From Muricauda sp. MAR_2010_75 (GTDB lineage: Bacteria; Bacteroidota; Bacteroidia; Flavobacteriales; Flavobacteriaceae): 64,000 nucleotides of DNA. Positions 1-7,076 of this stretch are shown one piece after another. The DNA is taken from contig NZ_JQNJ01000001.1 in assembly GCF_000745185.1 (NCBI RefSeq), positions 4,074,501 to 4,138,500 of the forward strand. The letters run 5' to 3'. Numbering within the stretch: position 1 is the first letter of the stretch; the number at the start of each line of letters is the position of its first letter. Below the pieces are notes generated by a model. The model was not told where the DNA came from and searched no databases. It worked only from the letters and a program-made list of their open reading frames with translations. The position numbers and the translations under genes are program-made.

Positions 1-1089
1 CAACTTGGCTATCTGATCGGCATTGTGCAAAGAGGCGCGCTTTACCGTTGTTCCAGCCAAGAGCACGGGCTCCAAGTTGGCCACTGGGGTAATGGCCCCG
101 GTACGCCCCACTTGGTAGGTGATTTCGTTCAACACCGTAGTTGCCTGTTCTGCCTTGAACTTATAGGCCATTGCCCATCGGGGTGACTTGGCTGTATAGC
201 CCAACTCCTCTTGATGCTGAATACTGTTTACCTTTACCACAACCCCATCGGTTTCAAAGGCCATATTATGGCGATGGACGTCCCAATAATCCGCAAACTG
301 CATCACCTCTTCCATACTCTTGCAAAGTTTGGCCACGGATGGAACCTTAAAACCCCACGAGCGTGCTTTCTCCAAGACTTCAAATTGGGAGGAAATCCCC
401 AAATTATTTCCAGCAATACTGTATAGCAGACACTCCAAGGGACGCTGGGCCACCAAGGCACTGTCCTGCAATTTTAAACTTCCGGATGCCGTGTTTCTGG
501 GGTTCATATAGGGGTCTTCCCCAGCTTCAATTCGCTCTTGGTTCATTTTGGCAAAACCTTCCAAGGTTAAAATAATTTCCCCACGGATATCAAATTTTGG
601 TGGGTAGTCCCCTTTCAATTGCAAGGGAACGGATTTTATGGTTTTAATATTGTTGGTCACATCATCTCCCTGAAAGCCATCGCCACGGGTAACCGCTCGC
701 ACCAGTTGTCCATCTTCATAGGTGAGACTGATGGAAGCGCCATCGTATTTCAACTCACATGTGAATTCCACGGCAACATCACCCAAAATACGTTGGATAC
801 GTTTTTCCCAATCCTCCAAATCTTCCTTGGAATATGAGTTTTCCAAAGAGTACATGCGGTGTTCATGCGCCACCGTCTCAAAGTTCTTGGTCACCATGCC
901 ACCCACGCGCAAAGTCGGCGATGTGGGGTCGTAAAATTCAGGGTGTTCTGCCTCCAATTTCTGAAGCTCCTTGAGTTTCATATCAAACTCAAAATCTGTT
1001 ATTGAAGGCTGGTCCAGCACATAATATTTATAGTTGTGCTCCCGAAGTTCATCCCGCAGGGATTCTATTTTTTCTTTGATGTTGGTCAT
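1..1089 (-). CDS. ligA: NAD-dependent DNA ligase LigA, N-terminal part (runs off the window)
   Basis: Seals nicks in replication and repair using NAD+. Reading back from the ATG at 1089 there are 363 open codons to the window edge, so the C-terminus (zinc finger, HhH, BRCT) is outside. The protein opens MTNIKEKIESLRDEL, the usual Ia-domain start, and carries the adenylation motif CELKYDGASISL, whose lysine accepts AMP, followed by TRGDG and later TDGVVVKV and YQVGRTGAITP, all typical of the NAD-ligase nucleotidyltransferase and OB domains. It starts 3 bases after the stop of the LOG-family gene and is probably the last gene of the GNAT-prmC-LOG-ligA transcript. Identity is certain; only completeness is unknown. 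Confidence 0.97.
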   Translation of the reverse strand, partial: MTNIKEKIESLRDELREHNYKYYVLDQPSITDFEFDMKLKELQKLEAEHPEFYDPTSPTLRVGGMVTKNFETVAHEHRMYSLENSYSKEDLEDWEKRIQRILGDVAVEFTCELKYDGASISLTYEDGQLVRAVTRGDGFQGDDVTNNIKTIKSVPLQLKGDYPPKFDIRGEIILTLEGFAKMNQERIEAGEDPYMNPRNTASGSLKLQDSALVAQRPLECLLYSIAGNNLGISSQFEVLEKARSWGFKVPSVAKLCKSMEEVMQFADYWDVHRHNMAFETDGVVVKVNSIQHQEELGYTAKSPRWAMAYKFKAEQATTVLNEITYQVGRTGAITPVANLEPVLLAGTTVKRASLHNADQIAKL

Positions 1090-1092
1090 CTA

Positions 1093-1674
1093 TCAGGTAT
1101 GTTCTTTTTTAATCCATTTTGGAGTTGTTACTGGTCGATAGGATTCCATTTGTTCCAACAGCCCCCTGCACGAGTCATCAACCAGAAGCATATTTCGGTT
1201 TTCAATTTTAAGGAGTTCCCTGACGACCATGGTGTCCAAGAAAGCCAATAATTCATCATAAAAACCATTCACATTTAATATGCCCATTGGTTTCTGATGC
1301 AATCCAAGCTGTCCCCAGGTAATGATCTCAAACAATTCTTCCAATGTGCCAAAACCTCCCGGAAGTGCAATTATCCCATCCGAGAGCTCATACATTTTCA
1401 TTTTGCGCTCATGCATACTGTCCACTATGATCATTTCCGGTACGCGATCATGCACGATTTCTTTGGATTTTAAAAAATTGGGAAGCACACCTATCACCTT
1501 TCCGTTGTTATCCAGTGCTCCATTGGCCACTTTTCCCATTAAACCCAATTTGGAACCACCATAAACCAGAGTTCTATCCTGTTTTGCCAAAGTTTTTCCC
1601 AATTCATAAGCCCTGTCAACAATTTGAATGTCGTTTCCTTCGCTACTTGCACAAAAAACTACTATACTTTTCAT
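1093..1674 (-). CDS. LOG-family (TIGR00730) Rossmann-fold protein
   Basis: 193 residues, normal for the LOG / lysine-decarboxylase-like family. The diagnostic PGGFGTLEELFE motif (PGGxGTxxE) sits in the middle and an N-terminal VVFCASSEG glycine/serine loop begins the Rossmann fold. Characterised relatives are cytokinin riboside 5'-monophosphate phosphoribohydrolases, releasing a base from a nucleoside monophosphate; the bacterial substrate here cannot be read from sequence, and a general nucleotide house-cleaning role is an inference. It lies 3 bases downstream of prmC and 3 bases upstream of ligA. Cytoplasmic, no signal peptide. Confidence 0.85.
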   Translation of the reverse strand: MKSIVVFCASSEGNDIQIVDRAYELGKTLAKQDRTLVYGGSKLGLMGKVANGALDNNGKVIGVLPNFLKSKEIVHDRVPEMIIVDSMHERKMKMYELSDGIIALPGGFGTLEELFEIITWGQLGLHQKPMGILNVNGFYDELLAFLDTMVVRELLKIENRNMLLVDDSCRGLLEQMESYRPVTTPKWIKKEHT

Positions 1675-1677
1675 TTA

Positions 1678-2580
1678 CTACATTTTGCACTTAAGCATCC
1701 GATCATTGCCAAAAATATCCTTTCTGAGTTCAATTTCCGAAAAATTATGGGCTTTCAAAAGGGCTTTGGTTTCCGCTCCCAAATATTGGTTGATTTCCAG
1801 ATACAAGCTCCCCTTTTTCTCTAAGTTGGCTTTGGAAAATTGGGCTATGGCACGATAAAACAACAAAGGGTCCTCGTCAGGTACGAAAAGCGCCGTACCA
1901 GGTTCGTATTTTTTTACATTTTTTTTGATTTTTTCCTTTTCCAATTCCCTCACATAGGGTGGATTGGAGACGATGATATCAAAATCAAGTTCAGGACCAA
2001 GTTCAGGACCAAGTTCAGGACCAAGTTCAAGGATATCTTGTTGGATGAAAGTGATGTCTACTTGATTACTTTTGGCATTTTCCTGAGCCACTTCCAAGGC
2101 ATTTTTGGAAACATCCAGCGCGAACACTTTTGCTTGCGGAAGATGCTTGGCCAATGCGATGGCTATACAGCCGCTTCCTGTACCGATGTCCAAGATTTTC
2201 AAGTTGTGGTCATTGAACGGAGTCGAAATGACGCTTCGGCTGCGCTCAGCGTCGACATCATCCAAAATCCATTGCACCAATTCCTCGGTTTCGGGTCTGG
2301 GAATCAATACGCTTTCATTGACCTTTAATTCCAAATCCATAAAATGGGCCTCCCCTAAAATATATTGTAGGGGTCGTTCTTGTTTTAATTGGGAGAGTGC
2401 CTCAAACAAAGGTTGCTCCTCATCCTTGCTCAAAGTGAGTTCGGGTTGCACCACCAAAACAAACCGTTCCAGTTTTAAGTTGTGTTCCACACATCGGTAA
2501 AAAAAGGCATCGACCTCCTCTTTTGGAAACAAAGTATCCAGCTCCTTATGGAATATATTCTTGATTTCCCTTAGCAGCAT
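1678..2580 (-). CDS. prmC: Release factor glutamine methyltransferase PrmC (HemK), with repeat-derived insertions
   Basis: Methylates the GGQ glutamine of peptide-chain release factors with SAM. The protein shows LIPRPETEELV, the SAM-binding ILDIGTGSGCIAIALA and the catalytic IVSNPPYV (NPPY). At 300 residues it is longer than the about 277 of E. coli PrmC, and the excess is in two places. One follows LVQWILDDV (residues about DAERSRSVISTPFND, DNA 2209-2257). The other precedes DFDIIVSNPPY and is a tandem ELGPELGPELGPEL (DNA 1985-2033). Both DNA segments match repeat families found between genes elsewhere in the window. Start ATG overlaps the upstream GNAT stop as TAATG, suggesting translational coupling. 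Probably still functional, since all motifs are intact. Confidence 0.95.
   Translation of the reverse strand: MLLREIKNIFHKELDTLFPKEEVDAFFYRCVEHNLKLERFVLVVQPELTLSKDEEQPLFEALSQLKQERPLQYILGEAHFMDLELKVNESVLIPRPETEELVQWILDDVDAERSRSVISTPFNDHNLKILDIGTGSGCIAIALAKHLPQAKVFALDVSKNALEVAQENAKSNQVDITFIQQDILELGPELGPELGPELDFDIIVSNPPYVRELEKEKIKKNVKKYEPGTALFVPDEDPLLFYRAIAQFSKANLEKKGSLYLEINQYLGAETKALLKAHNFSEIELRKDIFGNDRMLKCKM
1985..2033. repeat. Hexamer-based tandem repeat inside prmC
   Basis: On the plus strand CAAGTT and CAGGAC alternate: the 12-base unit AAGTTCAGGACC is repeated three times and a fourth copy degenerates. It is in frame in prmC and encodes ELGP repeats. The same CAAGNN hexamers occur between genes at 6343-6398, 30853-30885, 42504-42545, 42647-42690 and 43211-43252. 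Confidence 0.85.
2209..2257. repeat. Palindromic repeat element inside prmC
   Basis: GTCATT at 2209-2214 and AATGAC at 2227-2232 are inverted ends around a TCGAA-type core, followed by a CTTCGGCTGCGCTCAGC tail. The same GTCATT...AATGAC design occurs between genes at 28493-28599 and 30689-30765. Here it is read through as protein. Confidence 0.7.
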
Positions 2581-3065
2581 TATAATTTTTTAAGCATCCA
2601 AACCGGACAAGAATAATGCCCTGTGTTTCCCATGGGCGCATCTATATAGTCAAAACCGTTTTTTTGATAGAGCTTTTGGGCGGCCTTCATATAGGGCATG
2701 GTTTCCAGATAACAAGCCTCAAAACCATATTCCTTGGCTTTTTCCAAACAGACGGTAATCATCTGTGACCCCAAACCCTTGCCTCGAGCTTCTTCCAAAA
2801 AATACATTTTTTGCAGTTCACAGACATTGCCTTCATAGTTCTGTAATTGGGCAATTCCTGCACAGCCAATGATTCGCCCTTGGTGTTCCACCACAAAATA
2901 GGTGGCTTTGGGCACATCATAAGCCGTGTACATATCATCCAAGGCTTTATCAGCATAGGCCGTCCCCACTTTGGCTATGCCCATATCTTCAAAAACTTTT
3001 CGAATCACTTGGGCCACTTGGACGTTGTCCTCAGGTGTGATTTCACGAATCACCATATCCTTCAT
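2580..3065 (-). CDS. GNAT-family N-acetyltransferase
   Basis: 161 residues, standard for a single GNAT domain. It shows a VREITPEDNVQVAQVIR type beta1, the motif A signature EARGKGLGSQMI (R/Q-x-x-G-x-G/A acetyl-CoA loop) and the C-terminal YQKNGFDYIDAP. It would transfer acetyl from acetyl-CoA to an unknown amine. Its stop overlaps the prmC start by one base (TAATG), so it is the first gene of the prmC-LOG-ligA run. An ATG four codons in (MVIREI) is an alternative start. Divergent to ribD, whose promoter box begins 17 bases away. Confidence 0.8.
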   Translation of the reverse strand: MKDMVIREITPEDNVQVAQVIRKVFEDMGIAKVGTAYADKALDDMYTAYDVPKATYFVVEHQGRIIGCAGIAQLQNYEGNVCELQKMYFLEEARGKGLGSQMITVCLEKAKEYGFEACYLETMPYMKAAQKLYQKNGFDYIDAPMGNTGHYSCPVWMLKKL

Positions 3066-3081
3066 GTTGCGTTTATTGTTC

Positions 3082-3089
3082 TATTTTTG
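3082..3089 (+). promoter_or_regulatory. TAnnTTTG promoter box for ribD
   Basis: TATTTTTG, an exact match to the Bacteroidota -7 box, lies four bases before the GTG chosen for ribD, so the transcript would begin at or next to the start codon. Confidence 0.55.
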
Positions 3090-3093
3090 CGGG

Positions 3094-4146
3094 GTGAATA
3101 TACATCAAAAATACATCCTCAGAAGCATTGAACTGGGCAAAAAGGGGCTCGGCACAACCGCTCCCAATCCCATGGTGGGCTGCGTAATTGTTCACAACGA
3201 AAAAATTGTTGGCGAAGGGTTTACCAGTCCATACGGTGGCCCGCATGCCGAGGTAAATGCCATCAATTCGGTGCAGGATAAAGGTTTATTGAATGAAGCT
3301 ACCTTATATGTTACCTTGGAACCGTGTTCACATTTTGGCAAGACACCGCCTTGTGCTGATTTGATCATCAAAAACAATATTCCTGAAGTGGTCATTGGCA
3401 TTAAGGACCCACATGATAAGGTGGCCGGAAAGGGTATAGAAAAACTGGAAGCGGCAGGGTGCAAAGTCACAGTGGGTGTTCTTGAGGATGAATGCCGAAA
3501 CCATTTAAAACGATTTTTAACCTTTCAAGAAAAAAAGCGCCCATACATTATATTAAAATGGGCCGAGACCGAGGATGGATTTATCGCCCCAGACCCAAAA
3601 ATAAGAAAATCCAACCCTGAGCCCTTTTGGATCAGCAACCCCTACTCCAAACAACTGGTGCACCAATGGCGGAGTCAAGAACAAGCCATTTTAGTGGGTA
3701 CCCAAACTGTGCTGGAAGACAACCCAAAGTTGAACACTCGAGATTGGGCAGGTAAAAATCCTATTCGTGTGGTTCTGGACAAAGACCTAAAAATTGGTTC
3801 TCATTTTTATGTGATGGACGGGTCTGTCAAGACATTGATTTTGACCCAAACAAGGGACGCATCAAAATATGTGGATGGTGTTGATTACGAAGTAATCGAT
3901 TTTGCAAAACCAGTGGCCGTACAAATCTGTGAGGTGCTGCGCAAGCATTCCATCACCAGTGTACTTGTTGAGGGAGGTTCGCGGATGCTTCAAACCTTTA
4001 TTGATGAAGATCTATGGGATGAAGCCCGAATTTTCAAGGCGCAAATTTTTTTTGAAAAAGGCATCATTGCTCCCCATATCCAAGCAAAGCTTCAGAGCAA
4101 ACAATCAATTTTATCGGACACGTTATCCATCTATACCCATGATTAA
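3094..4146 (+). CDS. ribD: Bifunctional diaminohydroxyphosphoribosylaminopyrimidine deaminase / reductase RibD
   Basis: Catalyses the second and third steps of riboflavin synthesis: deamination of the pyrimidine, then NADPH reduction of the ribose. The N-terminal deaminase has NPMVGCVIV, the zinc/proton motif GGPHAEVNAI and PCSHFGKTPPCADLI with its two zinc cysteines. The C-terminal reductase has ILKWAETEDG and LVEGGSRMLQTFID. I chose the GTG at 3094, giving (M)NIHQKYILRSIELG, which is where family members begin. An in-frame ATG at 3064 would add MLRLLFYFCG, which looks non-native and overlaps the promoter. 350 residues. The next gene overlaps its end by 8 bases. Confidence 0.95.
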   Translation: MNIHQKYILRSIELGKKGLGTTAPNPMVGCVIVHNEKIVGEGFTSPYGGPHAEVNAINSVQDKGLLNEATLYVTLEPCSHFGKTPPCADLIIKNNIPEVVIGIKDPHDKVAGKGIEKLEAAGCKVTVGVLEDECRNHLKRFLTFQEKKRPYIILKWAETEDGFIAPDPKIRKSNPEPFWISNPYSKQLVHQWRSQEQAILVGTQTVLEDNPKLNTRDWAGKNPIRVVLDKDLKIGSHFYVMDGSVKTLILTQTRDASKYVDGVDYEVIDFAKPVAVQICEVLRKHSITSVLVEGGSRMLQTFIDEDLWDEARIFKAQIFFEKGIIAPHIQAKLQSKQSILSDTLSIYTHD

Positions 4147-4741
4147 AAACATTATTCTGGATTTTGGCGATGTACTCATCAATTTGGACAAACCGGCCAC
4201 AGCTCGGGAAATGCTGAAATTTGGGTTTACCGGGATTACCCCAGAATTGGATAGTTTGTTTAAAGAATACGAAAAGGGATTGGTGACCTCCGAACATTTT
4301 TTAGATCTGGTATCGCTTCAATTTCCCATGGCCCAGAAAGCGGATTTGATGAACGCTTGGAATGCTATTCTGCTCGATTTCCCGGAAGAGCGGTTGACCT
4401 TTCTTGAAAATCTGGCGAAAGAAAATGAATACAGACTCTTTTTGCTCAGCAATACCAATGACCTCCATATAGAATATGTAAAAGAGCAGATGGGAATGCA
4501 ACGGTTCAATCGGTTTAAAAATGCGTTTGAGATGTTTTATCTTTCCTATGAAATGGGCATGCGAAAACCTGATGCTGAGATTTTTGAATTTGTATTGGAA
4601 CAAAACCAACTATCCGCCCATGAAACCTTGTTTGTGGATGATGTAAAAGACAATACTGATGCCGCCGCCAGTTTGGGAATCCATGTTTGGAACCTTCAAG
4701 TGGGTCAAGAAGATGTTATGCAACTTAATCGATTTCTATAA
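4139..4741 (+). CDS. HAD-superfamily phosphatase (YihX-like)
   Basis: 200 residues starting MIKNIILDFGDVLINLDK, where the first aspartate is the HAD nucleophile; motif II is LFLLSNTND, motif III GMRKPDAEIF, and motif IV LFVDDVKDNTDAA. The position of the second motif I aspartate is part of FGD, as in the YihX / epoxide-hydrolase-N-like subgroup that dephosphorylates sugar phosphates such as glucose-1-phosphate. Substrate unproven. Starts inside the end of ribD and abuts the transporter gene, so the three are probably co-transcribed. A role as the missing riboflavin-pathway phosphatase is possible from context but not shown. Confidence 0.85.
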   Translation: MIKNIILDFGDVLINLDKPATAREMLKFGFTGITPELDSLFKEYEKGLVTSEHFLDLVSLQFPMAQKADLMNAWNAILLDFPEERLTFLENLAKENEYRLFLLSNTNDLHIEYVKEQMGMQRFNRFKNAFEMFYLSYEMGMRKPDAEIFEFVLEQNQLSAHETLFVDDVKDNTDAAASLGIHVWNLQVGQEDVMQLNRFL

Positions 4742-5605
4742 ATGATAGCCCTGGCCCTTAGCGTTCTTAGTTCCACCCTAATTTTTGTAGTCTTTAAACT
4801 GTACGATGTATACAAGGTGCAAACGCTATATGCCATTGTCGTCAATTATATGGTGGCCTGCATCACTGGTTTTTTCCTCTATGAAGGTTCTGTAGAAGTA
4901 CGTCAATTGGTGAACACCTCATGGTTTTGGGGGCCTATTTTAATGGGGGTTCTTTTTATTACGATTTTCAACCTTATGGCCAAGACCGCCCAAGTGGCAG
5001 GAGTTTCAGTGGCCTCGGTGGCCACTAAAATGTCTTTGGTAATCCCAGTGATTTTTGGAATCTGGTTGTATAATGAAAGTTTAACCTGGATTCAGGTAAT
5101 CGGGATTACATTAGCTTTGGTGGCTGTGTACTTGGCTTCATTAAAAGAAAAACATATCGTCATTAATCGAAAAGACCTGTTGCTTCCCTTTTTGGTGTTT
5201 CTGGGTTCGGGGATTATTGACACCAGCATCAAATATTTTGAGGAGCTGCACTTGACGGATGAGGATGTTCCCATTTTTTCATCCATGATTTTTGGTTGTG
5301 CTGCGTTATCGGGAGTTCTATTTATAGGTATACGTTCCAAAAAAAAACCGCTCAAAATCAACTTTAAGAACATTTTGGGCGGGATTGCATTAGGAGTTCC
5401 CAATTATTTTTCCATCTATTTTATTATTCGCGCCTTGCGTTCAGATTTGTTGAGCAGTGCGGCTATTTTTACCTTGAACAATGTGGCCATTGTCATGTTA
5501 TCCACCCTAATGGGCATTTTGCTTTTTAAGGAAAAATTGAGTCCGAAAAACTGGGGCGGAGTGGCTTTGGCTATTTTGAGCATCATATTGGTAGCGCTAT
5601 TCTAA
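4742..5605 (+). CDS. EamA/DMT-family transporter
   Basis: 287 residues and about ten hydrophobic segments arranged as two five-helix halves, the drug/metabolite transporter layout. Segments such as SWFWGPILMGVLFITIF and WGGVALAILSIILVALF are typical helices; the second half has the usual AAIFTLNNVAIVMLSTLMG followed by LLFKEKLSPKNW. Inner membrane; substrate unknown. The ATG directly follows the HAD stop (TAAATG) with no gap, so it belongs to the ribD transcript. Confidence 0.85.
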   Translation: MIALALSVLSSTLIFVVFKLYDVYKVQTLYAIVVNYMVACITGFFLYEGSVEVRQLVNTSWFWGPILMGVLFITIFNLMAKTAQVAGVSVASVATKMSLVIPVIFGIWLYNESLTWIQVIGITLALVAVYLASLKEKHIVINRKDLLLPFLVFLGSGIIDTSIKYFEELHLTDEDVPIFSSMIFGCAALSGVLFIGIRSKKKPLKINFKNILGGIALGVPNYFSIYFIIRALRSDLLSSAAIFTLNNVAIVMLSTLMGILLFKEKLSPKNWGGVALAILSIILVALF

Positions 5606-5621
5606 TACCAATTGACAATAA
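5606..5621 (+). repeat. Short dispersed motif TACCAATTGAYAATAA, copy 1
   Basis: Begins immediately after the transporter stop codon. 15 of 16 bases recur at 35558-35573, again just after a plus-strand gene. Function unknown. Confidence 0.4.
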
Positions 5622-5710
5622 ATAATTATCGCTAATCAATAATATTATCTGAGTTCTTACCCCTGACTTCCGATTTATATACAGACATCACATATCTCAA
5701 TCTGAATAGG

Positions 5711-5718
5711 TAGTTTTG
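5711..5718 (+). promoter_or_regulatory. TAnnTTTG promoter box for the IMPACT-family gene
   Basis: TAGTTTTG exactly matches the consensus and ends five bases before the ATG at 5724, predicting a leaderless mRNA. Confidence 0.6.
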
Positions 5719-5723
5719 TCTTG

Positions 5724-6341
5724 ATGCAAAAAGAAGATGTCTATAAAACCATTGTTAAACCTTCAGAAGAAATCCTGTACAAGGACCGGAAAAGTAAATT
5801 CTTCGCCCAAGCCTTTCCCATTGCTTCAGAGGAAGAGGTAAAACCAATTGTTGAAGAACTTCGGAAGAAACACCATACCGCCAACCATGTCTGCTATGCT
5901 TGGCAGTTGGGGGAACAAGATCGTTCCTACCGCGCCAATGATGATGGGGAGCCCAACAATTCGGCTGGAATGCCCATTTATGGGCAAATTCAATCTTTTG
6001 ATGTGACGAATGTACTGGTAACCGTTACCCGAATCTTTGGTGGTACCAAATTAGGGGTCGGCGGCCTGATTCAGGCCTACCGTACTGCGGCCCAAATGGC
6101 CTTCGAAGATGCCAAGATTGTGGAACGAGTAGTTGAATCCCGATTCAAACTTCAATTTGGATATCCAGAAATGGACAAGGTGATGCGAACGATCAAACAA
6201 AAAAATTTGAACATCATATCCCAAAAAATGGAAATGGATTGTGAGTTGGTCATTTCGGTACGGTTAAGCGAAGCAGTTGAGACGCATCAATTGTTTGAGG
6301 AAATGCAGGATGTAGGTATTATGAAGAAAGGGAATGGGTGA
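5724..6341 (+). CDS. IMPACT / YigZ family protein
   Basis: 205 residues. The N-terminal UPF0029 domain shows KSKFFAQAFPI, HHTANHVCYAW, the signature RANDDGEPNNSAGMPI and VLVTVTRIFGGTKLGVGGL; the C-terminal DUF1949-like ferredoxin fold follows. Eukaryotic IMPACT regulates translation via GCN2; bacterial YigZ function is not settled. ATG 5724 is preferred over a TTG one codon upstream. Monocistronic, with a promoter box directly before the start. The hexamer repeat begins directly after its stop, so the 3' end may have been reshaped by the repeat. Confidence 0.9.
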   Translation: MQKEDVYKTIVKPSEEILYKDRKSKFFAQAFPIASEEEVKPIVEELRKKHHTANHVCYAWQLGEQDRSYRANDDGEPNNSAGMPIYGQIQSFDVTNVLVTVTRIFGGTKLGVGGLIQAYRTAAQMAFEDAKIVERVVESRFKLQFGYPEMDKVMRTIKQKNLNIISQKMEMDCELVISVRLSEAVETHQLFEEMQDVGIMKKGNG

Positions 6342-6342
6342 A

Positions 6343-6398
6343 GGACAAGGGCAAGGGCAAGGGCAAGCTCAAACTCAAGCTCAAGCTCAAGTTCAGGT
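6343..6398. repeat. Intergenic CAAGNN hexamer repeat
   Basis: About nine contiguous hexamers of the form CAAGGG, CAAGCT, CAAACT and CAAGTT, sitting between two convergent genes. Same family as the repeat inside prmC. Confidence 0.8.
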
Positions 6399-6475
6399 TT
6401 AAAACCAAAAAACAGTGAGCAATTAGGGAGAGACGGGTGGCAATACCCCCGTAACTGAAATCTGACCACTGACTA

Positions 6476-6874
6476 CTAAGAATCCAGCTTTTCCAAAATA
6501 TAATCTGGGCAACGAATAGGTTTATTGGTTTTTTTATCCATGAAGGCCAAAACCGTGTGGGCTGTAGCCAAAAGTTCTTTGGATTCGTTATAAATTTTAT
6601 AATCGAACTCAATTTTGACCATTGGTTTATTTTTTAACTGGGTTTCCACGGTTATCAAATCATCATATAGTGCAGACTTTTTGTAGTCAATGTGCAACGA
6701 TATTACGGGCAGCATAACCCCATTATCTTCCATGCTCTTGTAAGTGACTCCCAAGGCCCGTAACCACTCTACCCTGCCCATTTCCAAGTATTGTGCATAA
6801 TTACCATGGTAAACCACACCCATTTGGTCGGTTTCTGCATAACGCACACGAAAAGAATATGAATTTAGATCCAA
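6476..6874 (-). CDS. Acyl-CoA thioesterase, YbgC / 4-hydroxybenzoyl-CoA thioesterase type
   Basis: 132 residues, a single hot-dog fold. The N-terminal FRVRYAETDQMGVVYHGNY carries the catalytic aspartate and the GxVYHxNY motif that define the YbgC group; EFDYKIYNESKELL follows on the central strands. It hydrolyses short-chain acyl-CoA or acyl-ACP thioesters in the cytoplasm. YbgC often lies with tol-pal genes, but not here: it is divergent from dnaA with 202 bases between the two starts. Confidence 0.9.
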   Translation of the reverse strand: MDLNSYSFRVRYAETDQMGVVYHGNYAQYLEMGRVEWLRALGVTYKSMEDNGVMLPVISLHIDYKKSALYDDLITVETQLKNKPMVKIEFDYKIYNESKELLATAHTVLAFMDKKTNKPIRCPDYILEKLDS

Positions 6875-7076
6875 TTTTTAACTGAAAAATTATATATTTA
6901 ATGTCCTGGTTGAAATACAGACAACATGCGAAAAAAAAACAGAACATTCAATGGCAAATTGATTTTTTTTTTAAAAGATTTGTTCACATATTTGTCGCAT
7001 CCAATAGGCATCTGTATACCCCCTGGATGTTTAATCTAAAACGTTGACCTAACCAACAAAAACAAGGAAAAACTTC

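Noticed and set aside
1985..2033. Assembly or sequencing error in prmC
   Set aside because: The repeat keeps the frame, and the same hexamers recur at other loci, so it is more likely real; long reads would settle copy number.
2971..3093. N-terminal extension of RibD
   Set aside because: The sequence before the GTG at 3094 is antisense to the GNAT gene and its promoter region, and lacks family similarity.
6343..6398. CRISPR-like array
   Set aside because: Units are six bases and contiguous, without spacers; no cas genes in the window.
6875..7076. oriC upstream of dnaA
   Set aside because: Only one near-match to a DnaA box (TTGTTCACA at 6980-6988) and a short A/T run; no cluster of boxes. 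dnaA position alone is a poor guide to the origin in Bacteroidota.
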